Assembly (NCBI GenBank): GCA_903834675.1 | Contig: CAILKC010000806.1 | Span: forward strand, 1-12,083 | From: an uncultured Victivallales bacterium | GTDB taxonomy: Bacteria; Verrucomicrobiota; Lentisphaeria; Oligosphaerales; JAFGRS01 | Reading direction: 5' to 3' | Length of the DNA stretch: 12,083 nucleotides | Part shown: piece by piece, positions 6,122-10,589 of the stretch | Position numbering within the stretch: the stretch's first letter is position 1 | Layout: each line of letters opens with the position of its first letter | Made by a program: the position numbers and the translations under genes | Notes under the pieces: model-generated | Database searches by the model: none | Told to the model about the DNA's origin: nothing | What the model saw: only the letters and a program-made list of their open reading frames with translations

Positions 6122-7039
6122 TCAGGCCCGCCGATTCCAACCCTCAAGCGCTGAATGGTACGTGGCCGCCCTCGGCCCCCGCGCCGCGCACTTTTCACAC
6201 TCTACGAGGTAGGGCCCGCACACTTGCATCAGCGTCGTATCGTTACCGCAGAACGGGCACCCCAGAAAGCCGGGCTCGTCCTCGATTTCATCCACGGATT
6301 CCGGGAACTTCCGTCGCACCTGCGCCAGCGCCTGACAGGCCGATACGTGCGGGTGCTCCAGCATGTACTCCGCGACCGCCAAGCGCACCGCCACGGATTC
6401 ACGCTCCAAAATGGCAGTCTCCGCCTCCGTCAGCAGTGCCCCCGGTTCCGGCGGCCTCACTGGCGCCGTCGGCTCCTTACGAGCCTCCTGCGTGGCCTTG
6501 TAAGCCGCGTTTACCGAGAGGTCGCCGCTGTCCAGGGCCGTCTTGATCTCCGGGGTCGCATGGTCCGCGATGGTGTGGATTTGCTCGACCTTGCGGGTTG
6601 ACACTCCAAGCGTCTCGGCAACCTGAGCGGCGCTGGGGGGAGTGAGCAATCCGCAGTCTTGCGGATTGGTTCCTGCTGCCCCGCCTCGCTGGCGCTTCCC
6701 CAGCTCCGCCACGCAGCGCACCAGTTCGGCGTCGGTCAGGTTGCGCCGGTTCCGCTGGCAGGCGATGGCGTACTCCAGCGCCTCGCTCTCGCTCTCGAAC
6801 TGGCGATACACCACCGGCACCCGGTCAAGGCCAGCTGCACGGGCCGACCGCAGGCGGGTGTGCCCATCCACGACCACGCCGTTCCAGGCAACAATCGGGA
6901 ACGCCTGGTCGTAGCCGTCCGCCTTCATGCTCGCCGTCACGGCCTTAGCGGTGACGGGTTGAACCGCGAACAGGTCGCAGAATGGCGCTTCGGTTCGTAG
7001 TTCGTCCACCTTGATCTGGTACAGGGTGCCGGAGTCCAT
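6122..7039 (-). CDS. ParB-like nuclease-domain protein fused to a Lar-like zinc ribbon
   Basis: A 305-aa protein with two recognisable parts. Residues about 6-100 are a ParB/Srx-type domain: VQPVTAKAVTASMKADGY, FPIVAWNGVVVDGHTRLRSA (the DGHTR is the nucleotide-binding signature), then helices rich in Arg. PSAAQVAETLGVSTRKVEQI (135-154) is a helix-turn-helix as in ParB proteins. Residues 258-305 read like the restriction-alleviation protein Lar: C261-P-F-C264, VECEKCAARGPR with C281 and C284, and a terminal ALEGWNRR. Such ribbons are normally small stand-alone phage proteins. No ParA lies nearby, so plasmid-type partition is unlikely. Role may be transcription control, DNA nicking or anti-restriction. 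The ATG follows GGAGGAG at 7 bases and is directly preceded by GATC. Confidence 0.85.
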   Translation of the reverse strand: MDSGTLYQIKVDELRTEAPFCDLFAVQPVTAKAVTASMKADGYDQAFPIVAWNGVVVDGHTRLRSARAAGLDRVPVVYRQFESESEALEYAIACQRNRRNLTDAELVRCVAELGKRQRGGAAGTNPQDCGLLTPPSAAQVAETLGVSTRKVEQIHTIADHATPEIKTALDSGDLSVNAAYKATQEARKEPTAPVRPPEPGALLTEAETAILERESVAVRLAVAEYMLEHPHVSACQALAQVRRKFPESVDEIEDEPGFLGCPFCGNDTTLMQVCGPYLVECEKCAARGPRAATYHSALEGWNRRA

Positions 7040-7043
7040 GATC

Positions 7044-7880
7044 CTACTCCTCCAGGGTCAGGGGGTACTTCGCGCGGCGGTTGAGAATTGACAGAATGCC
7101 GATGGCCGCAACCCGCTCGTGGCTACGCACGGACCCCAACTGACAGGCGGTCGCATTCACGGCCTGTAGCAGCGTCGGCTTGCCGCCAGCAGCGAGGGCC
7201 TTCGGCGCCAAGGTCATGGCCCGCTCGAAGTCACACCGTTGTAGGATGTAGAATGCCCCGGCGTGCAGGTCCTTGGTCATCTGCTCACGGTCGCCGATCA
7301 TGGCGCGGAGCAGGGCAAGCGCATCCTCGCAGGTCTCCGGGCTGGCCTTGAAGCGCTGCACGATGGCCTGTGGGAAGGCGAGGATGTTGGGACAGTCGCC
7401 GTCCTGCTGGATCTTCAGGCCATGCCGCCTCAGCATCGCCTCGCACGCCATCACGATTGCGTCGCCAGCTACCAGCGCACTGCGGTACTTCGTGTAGCTG
7501 TTGACGTTGGTCCGGTACATGTTGAGTTGCCGGAACAACTCCGCCTCCTGCTGGACGGTCAATCCAGTGACGACCTTGCACGACAGGCGGATGATGTCTC
7601 CTCGGCGCAGGGCGGCCTCGCGTCGGTGGTTGCCATCAACTACCCAATACGAGCCATCGGTGCGCTGGCTGACGGTCAGGACTCCCGCCGAAGCGAAGTT
7701 CCACCGACCGGCGATTCCGAGAACCTTGTCTTCGCTCAGCGCGTCGCGCTGGTAGGTCATATCTACCTGTAGCGATCTTACGGGAAGTTCTCGGGTCGGC
7801 ACTTGGTGGCCGACCTCGGACCACTTGTAATGGTCGAGCTTGGCGGCGGCCTGTGGCAGTGACGGTTGCAGGGCACTCAT
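7044..7880 (-). CDS. ParB-like (DUF6551-type) nuclease-domain protein
   Basis: A 278-aa protein. YQRDALSEDKVLGIAGRWNF (43-62) and SYWVVDGNHRREAALRRGD (77-95, with the DGNHR signature) place it in the ParB/sulfiredoxin fold. The overall pattern resembles the DUF6551 group common in phages. The second half is helical with no known motif. ATG at 7880 is preferred over a TTG five codons upstream, because GGAGG lies 8 bases before it. Some phage ParB-like proteins have been linked to DNA cleavage or DNA binding; nothing here decides. It is followed by the second ParB-like gene, with only 4 bases between, so the two probably work in the same process. It is preceded by a strong hairpin. Confidence 0.82.
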   Translation of the reverse strand: MSALQPSLPQAAAKLDHYKWSEVGHQVPTRELPVRSLQVDMTYQRDALSEDKVLGIAGRWNFASAGVLTVSQRTDGSYWVVDGNHRREAALRRGDIIRLSCKVVTGLTVQQEAELFRQLNMYRTNVNSYTKYRSALVAGDAIVMACEAMLRRHGLKIQQDGDCPNILAFPQAIVQRFKASPETCEDALALLRAMIGDREQMTKDLHAGAFYILQRCDFERAMTLAPKALAAGGKPTLLQAVNATACQLGSVRSHERVAAIGILSILNRRAKYPLTLEE

Positions 7881-7978
7881 TCCGCAGTCCTCCAAACCTC
7901 AGAACCCGCGACACAGGGTCGCAAAGGCCGGCTACGTGGCCTAACCTGTGCCGCGGGTTCTGGTGTCTTGTGTTTCAT
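7877..7978 (-). CDS. Doubtful 33-aa frame across the hairpin
   Basis: An ATG at 7978 (MKHKTPEPAAQVRPRSRP) leads to a TGA that overlaps the ParB-like ATG by ATGA, the habit of this operon. GGAAGG lies 11 bases before it. Against it, most of the frame is the inverted repeat, so the base pairing, not the peptide, probably dictates the sequence. The peptide is Pro/Arg-rich with no fold. Confidence 0.25.
   Translation of the reverse strand: MKHKTPEPAAQVRPRSRPLRPCVAGSEVWRTAE
7900..7962 (-). promoter_or_regulatory. 18-bp inverted repeat, long hairpin before the first ParB-like gene
   Basis: CAGAACCCGCGACACAGG (7900-7917) pairs with CCTGTGCCGCGGGTTCTG (7945-7962) with one mismatch in 18. Between them AGGCC (7925-7929) and GGCCT (7938-7942) form an inner stem. 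The leftward RNA would fold into a long two-part hairpin about 20 bases before the ParB-like start. No T-run follows, so an ordinary intrinsic terminator is unlikely. Possible roles: RNA processing or stability site, a protein-binding site, or a terminator acting with a protein. The 7979-8036 stretch between it and the preceding gene shows nothing else. Confidence 0.7.
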
Positions 7979-8036
7979 CGGTTCCGTAGCCTTCCGCCGG
8001 TTGCGACACCGGCCCAAGTCCGTTCCGTTTCCCGCC

Positions 8037-8135
8037 TCACCGCCCCGTCGCGACCCACCAACAGGCCCAGGCCAACCCGGCCCAGCAGGCGCCCCAGGTA
8101 AGCGCGGCGGCGAACTCCCGTTGACGCTCACTCAC
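8037..8135 (-). CDS. Tiny single-helix membrane protein (32 aa)
   Basis: The GTG at 8135 overlaps the previous gene's stop by GTGA and is preceded by AAGGAGG at 8 bases, a strong ribosome site. The peptide (MSERQREFAAALTWGACW, then AGLAWACWWVATGR) has a polar N-terminus and a Trp-rich hydrophobic stretch of about 18 residues: one transmembrane helix. It is too short for a homology call. Phages carry many such proteins, which may act on the host membrane, in superinfection exclusion or in lysis control; no choice is possible. Confidence 0.6.
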   Translation of the reverse strand: MSERQREFAAALTWGACWAGLAWACWWVATGR

Positions 8136-8302
8136 AGCGGGCCTCCTTCCGTCAGCCATCTGGCAAACAGCCAGCTCACCCCGATCAACACAACAATCCC
8201 CGCGCAGGCCGCCAGGTCCCAGCCCAGGCGCTGGCAGGCCTGGCGACGGTAGCGCGCGCGGGACTCGATGGCGTCCATGGTCTGTGCGTAGTGCGAGGTC
8301 AT
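8132..8302 (-). CDS. Small single-helix membrane protein (56 aa)
   Basis: The ATG at 8302 overlaps the Ala-repeat gene's stop by ATGA; a second ATG 8 codons inside is less favoured. The N-terminal 28 residues are polar and basic (SRARYRRQACQRLGW). A hydrophobic stretch LAACAGIVVLIGVSWLFA spans residues about 30-47 and a short polar tail ends the protein. This fits one membrane helix with the positive N-terminus inside the cell. Function unknown. It is linked by an overlap to the 32-aa membrane gene, so the two may form a pair. Confidence 0.68.
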   Translation of the reverse strand: MTSHYAQTMDAIESRARYRRQACQRLGWDLAACAGIVVLIGVSWLFARWLTEGGPL

Positions 8303-9018
8303 GCCCTTTGATCCTCAAATCTGACCGGCAACTCCAACATCCATGAGGTATGCACGTCACTGGCGTCCCAGGCGGCGTCCCTGGCGGCGGCCCTGGCGGC
8401 CCTGGCGTCCCTGGCGGCGGCCCTGGCGGCGTAACTGGCGGCCCTGGCGGCGTAACTGGCGGCGTCACTGGCGGCGTCACTGGCGGCGGCCCTGGCGGCG
8501 TCACTGGCGGCGTCACTGGCGGCGTAACTGGCGGCGGCCCTGGCGGCGGCCCTGGCGGCGTCACTGGCGGCGTAACTGGCGGCGTCACTGGCGGCGTAAC
8601 TGGCGGCGGCCCTGGCGGCGGCCCTGGCGGCGGCCCTGGCGGCGTAACTGGCGGCGGCCCTGGCGGCGGCCCTGGCGTCCCAGGCGGCGTCCCTGGCGGC
8701 GGACAACTCTGCCTCATCGCCGCGCGCGTACCGTTCCGCGACCTCGACTGCCGCCCGACTACGGGGGTCGGTCAGCAAGTCCCACACTTGCCGCCCATCT
8801 GCCAGCGGGGTCTCCCGCACGCACCGACAGGCAAACAACCGCAGGTCGCGGTCGTTGCAGACGCCGGGACGGGTCAGCGCCCACTTGCGCCACTCGTAGG
8901 GCAATTCCGGGTGTCTGTACGTGGCTTCCATCGGCTCATACTTCAGGCCGCGCGCCGCGGCCCACTCCATGCCCTCGAGACAGGCGTTGTGCTTGGCACA
9001 AAACTCTTGAGTGGTCAC
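8299..9018 (-). CDS. Ala-rich repeat protein (239 aa)
   Basis: Two parts. Residues 1-107 form a folded N-terminal domain: EFCAKHNACLEGMEWAAARG, then NDRDLRLFACRCVRET, WDLLTDPRSRAAVEVAERYA. I recall this 'LRLFACxC...LTDxRSRxAVEVAERYA' pattern from a group of proteins found mainly in Planctomycetota-like genomes and phages, always followed by Ala repeats. Residues about 108-218 are four-residue units of the types ASYA, ASDA and ARAA, likely a long helix. A short tail ends it. The start is GTG (overlap GTGA with the 62-aa gene's stop). Function unknown: a structural or binding role of the helix is a guess. Confidence 0.8.
   Translation of the reverse strand: MTTQEFCAKHNACLEGMEWAAARGLKYEPMEATYRHPELPYEWRKWALTRPGVCNDRDLRLFACRCVRETPLADGRQVWDLLTDPRSRAAVEVAERYARGDEAELSAARDAAWDARAAARAAASYAARAAARAAARAAASYAASDAASYAASDAARAAARAAASYAASDAASDAARAAASDAASDAASYAARAASYAARAAARDARAARAAARDAAWDASDVHTSWMLELPVRFEDQRA
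8359..8700 (-). repeat. 12-bp tandem repeat array encoding Ala-rich tetrapeptides
   Basis: On the plus strand the array is TGGCGGCG followed by TCAC, TAAC or GCCC, over and over, with a few 9-base and other irregular units. Because the period is a multiple of 3, copy changes keep the frame. Three unit types are interspersed rather than in blocks, suggesting repeated shuffling or conversion. Confidence 0.9.
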
Positions 9019-9203
9019 GAATTCGCCTCCTTTTTGGCCTCTCTCAGCGTCTCCTGCGCGCGGACCACGGCCAGGTGCAGTCCGTGAATCAGCGCCTGTA
9101 GCTGCACCGGGTTGTGCCGCAGCCCGTCTCTCGCCTGGTTGGCGGCGTCGAGCGCGGCCTGGAGAACCTGCTGGGCGGCAGTCTTGGGAATGGCCTCACT
9201 CAT
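9015..9203 (-). CDS. Small helical protein of unknown function (62 aa)
   Basis: ATG at 9203 overlaps the upstream stop by ATGA, and its own stop overlaps the next GTG start. The peptide (AQQVLQAALDAANQARDGL, then LQALIHGLHLAVVRAQETL) reads as two long amphipathic helices with a Lys/Glu tail, probably a helical hairpin or dimer. No motif identifies it. Confidence 0.7.
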   Translation of the reverse strand: MSEAIPKTAAQQVLQAALDAANQARDGLRHNPVQLQALIHGLHLAVVRAQETLREAKKEANS

Positions 9204-9646
9204 GGCCTCACCTCGCTGGCGGATGGCACCCCGGCCGGGGCGGTACTTGAAAGATGAGTGCGGGCGTGTGAGCCCTTGGGGTGGGTGCCCCGGCCGGGAT
9301 GGAAGCTGGTGGACGGGGCCGATTCCGGCCGTGTCGTAGCGGGATACTGTCCCGGCTCTGCCCGCGCGGCAGAACGCCCGTCCGTGTGATCTGCTATCCG
9401 CTGCTGTGCCGCCCGCAGCGACGCCAACTCGGCCTCGGCCAGCGCCACGGGGTCTTTGAGAGAGCGCGCGGACTCGCCGGGCCGCGCCATCCCCGCCGTC
9501 TCATGCCGCGAGCGTTCCGCAGGCATGCCAGTGCCGCAGAACCGCCGATACGCCATCTCCGCCAGCGCCAGCGCCAGAGCGTGACCGCCGACCGTTGGGA
9601 TCCGCTTGTCACCGACCACCGTTTCGCTCTGGACCTGGAGGGTCAT
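9200..9646 (-). CDS. Unrecognised accessory protein (148 aa)
   Basis: Overlaps of ATGA at both ends support it as a gene. Residues 1-40 look folded (IPTVGGHALALALAEMAYRR), and residues 65-90 form a helix (VALAEAELASLRAAQQRIAD). The second half is rich in Ser, Thr, Pro, Gly and Arg and probably disordered. That half is unusually GC-rich and holds two near-copies of the palindrome CCCCGGCCGGGG (9229-9240, 9288-9299). No family recognised. It follows the RHH regulator, so it is among the first proteins made from the early block. Confidence 0.65.
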   Translation of the reverse strand: MTLQVQSETVVGDKRIPTVGGHALALALAEMAYRRFCGTGMPAERSRHETAGMARPGESARSLKDPVALAEAELASLRAAQQRIADHTDGRSAARAEPGQYPATTRPESAPSTSFHPGRGTHPKGSHARTHLSSTAPAGVPSASEVRP

Positions 9647-9858
9647 TTCGCAACCCTCACTTCAGGCTTTACGCGGATGCCGCACACGACAGGGCAACTA
9701 GCGTCCACTTTTGTAGACGCCTGGTCTAAAAAAAACCTGATAGCGCGGCGCACAACGGCTGCCGAACTTGTGATCTCTTGGGCGGCTATAGCGTCAATAG
9801 AAACCTTGTAACTCTTAGGCACCTGGACGTTTAGCGCTGTCAGTTCTTCGTTCTGCAT
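9643..9858 (-). CDS. Ribbon-helix-helix regulator, first gene of the early block (71 aa)
   Basis: A small RHH (Arc/CopG-type) DNA-binding protein: strand LNVQVPKSYKVSIDAIAA, then helices EITSSAAVVRRAIRFFLDQ. It faces the XRE repressor and is the likely Cro- or Arc-like partner in the switch. ATG at 9858 is chosen because AAGGAG (minus strand, 9873-9868) lies 9 bases before it. A further ATG at 9900 has no ribosome site and lies inside operator O2. Operator O1 lies inside the gene at codons 47-53. A run of eight T (minus strand) at codons 42-44 could slip. The tail (CPVVCGIRVKPEVRVAK) is unassigned. The stop overlaps the next ATG by ATGA. Confidence 0.82.
   Translation of the reverse strand: MQNEELTALNVQVPKSYKVSIDAIAAQEITSSAAVVRRAIRFFLDQASTKVDASCPVVCGIRVKPEVRVAK
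9701..9720. promoter_or_regulatory. Operator-like site O1, inside the RHH gene
   Basis: GCGTCCACTTTTGTAGACGC: arms GCGTCCAC and GTAGACGC match except one position, around TTTT. It belongs to the same motif as O2 and O3 and lies about 190 bp from O2, a spacing that would suit DNA looping. Confidence 0.6.
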
Positions 9859-9890
9859 CGGTCTTCGCTCCTTCTGTGTTATGTCTTTAC

Positions 9891-9914
9891 CATCGTCCAC
9901 AGTTGTAGACGATG
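9891..9914. promoter_or_regulatory. Operator-like site O2, before the early block
   Basis: Half-sites CATCGTCCAC and GTAGACGATG around AGTT give a near-perfect 24-base palindrome. It lies 33-56 bases before the RHH start codon, where a promoter for the leftward block is expected. Confidence 0.7.
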
Positions 9915-9926
9915 CAAGCGTTCCGA

Positions 9927-9955
9927 TTGCTTTTTCTGCAAGTGTCTACTATTGT
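9927..9955 (+). promoter_or_regulatory. Candidate promoter for the XRE repressor
   Basis: TTGCTT (9927-9932), 17 bases, then TATTGT (9950-9955), each four matches of six to the sigma-70 consensus. O3 covers the -10, so bound protein would block or regulate it. A short leader would precede GGAG (9965-9968) and the ATG at 9976. No convincing -35/-10 pair was found for the opposite direction. Confidence 0.35.
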
Positions 9956-9959
9956 AGAT
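9944..9959. promoter_or_regulatory. Operator-like site O3, before the repressor gene
   Basis: GTCTAC and GTAGAT around TATT: same half-sites and 4-base spacer as O1 and O2, but weaker symmetry. It covers the candidate -10 of the XRE promoter. Confidence 0.6.
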
Positions 9960-9975
9960 GATTCGGAGATAATTC

Positions 9976-10383
9976 ATGGCCACAAACCTATCAGTCAACC
10001 TCAGAGAAAAGCGCCTGGCCGCAGGGATGTCAATGGCGGCCCTGGAACGCGCTTCAGGCGTCTCGAAATCCTCAATAGGCGCCTATGAGAAATCCAAGCG
10101 TATTCCGAAGCCCAAAGGTCTGTTGGCGCTCGCCCATGCTTTACAGTGCGAGCCCGAGGCCCTCGCCCCCTACCATACCTGGCCAGTCGGGGGGCCGACG
10201 ATTAGCGCCGCAGACGAATTGTGCCACAACTGTCGCACCCTGTCCCTTGGGCTCTGGTCCATGGCCACGCGCTTCCAGGGGCGACTCACCGACGTTGAGT
10301 CCAGGGCACTGACTCAGGCCTCAGCAATACTCGGCAACGGCCTCACGGCATTTGCAAAGAAGCCGAAGCGCAAGGCGATGTAG
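9976..10383 (+). CDS. XRE-family transcriptional repressor (phage CI-like)
   Basis: A 135-aa protein with a Cro/CI-type helix-turn-helix in residues about 7-62 (LREKRLAAGMSMAALERASG, VSKSSIGAYEKSKRIPKPKG, LLALAHALQCEP). The second part is helical and has C83-HN-C86. A Lys/Arg-rich end (KKPKRKAM) follows. It lacks the peptidase domain of LexA/CI repressors, so ordinary RecA-triggered self-cleavage is unlikely, and another route must release it. The start has GGAG 7 bases before it. Divergent from the RHH gene and followed by the recombinase in the same direction, it fits as the lysogeny repressor. Confidence 0.85.
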   Translation: MATNLSVNLREKRLAAGMSMAALERASGVSKSSIGAYEKSKRIPKPKGLLALAHALQCEPEALAPYHTWPVGGPTISAADELCHNCRTLSLGLWSMATRFQGRLTDVESRALTQASAILGNGLTAFAKKPKRKAM

Positions 10384-10399
10384 GACGCTACGCAGTCAC

Positions 10400-10404
10400 A
10401 GGAG
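10400..10404 (+). promoter_or_regulatory. Ribosome site for a possible longer recombinase start at 10410
   Basis: AGGAG, then 5 bases, then ATG at 10410, in frame with the recombinase and without a stop. This ribosome site is better than GGAG at 10574-10577, which is 12 bases from the ATG at 10590. Starting here would add 60 residues before the catalytic domain. Confidence 0.45.
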
Positions 10405-10418
10405 TAGCCATGGCCAGC

Positions 10419-10458
10419 GCAAAGCCTGCTCTCGCGGTACTGCAAAGCCTGCTCTCGC
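10419..10458. repeat. 17-bp direct repeat upstream of the recombinase
   Basis: GCAAAGCCTGCTCTCGC at 10419-10435 and 10442-10458, period 23 bp, exact copies. It lies within the possible N-terminal extension. It may be a slippage product or part of a recombinase-associated site. Confidence 0.85.
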
Positions 10459-10490
10459 CCGCCCGCAGGGCGCGGCGATGCGGCGGCGCA

Positions 10491-10565
10491 GTCAGCTCCG
10501 CTGACCAAACCCGCCGTGTCTGCCGCGTCCTGCAAGTTTGGTGGTCCGCGGGGGATGCGTCCCCC
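10491..10565. repeat. Inverted-repeat cluster before the recombinase (possible attP or leader structure)
   Basis: Three inverted repeats lie end to end: GTCAGC-TCC-GCTGAC (10491-10505); GACCAAAC with GTTTGGTGGTC (10503-10546, imperfect, about 44 bases across); GGGGGA-TGCG-TCCCCC (10550-10565). Large serine recombinases often have their phage attachment site, an imperfect palindrome of about 50 bp, beside the gene, so the middle element is a candidate. The others could form RNA hairpins in a leader. Confidence 0.3.
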
Positions 10566-10589
10566 CGGCCGTCGGAGACATCCCACACC

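Noticed and set aside
7877..8131. 84-aa minus frame starting at a GTG at 8131
   Set aside because: Its first half is a shadow of the 32-aa membrane protein and its second half is the hairpin; only the last 33 codons are kept, with low confidence.
8343..9101. Trp/Arg-rich and Gly/Val-rich plus-strand frames over the Ala repeats
   Set aside because: They are antisense products of the 12-bp repeat; the minus frame has a folded N-terminal domain and coupled start and stop.
9229..9299. Two near-copies of CCCCGGCCGGGG as operators
   Set aside because: They are short GC palindromes in very GC-rich coding sequence; chance or codon bias explains them.
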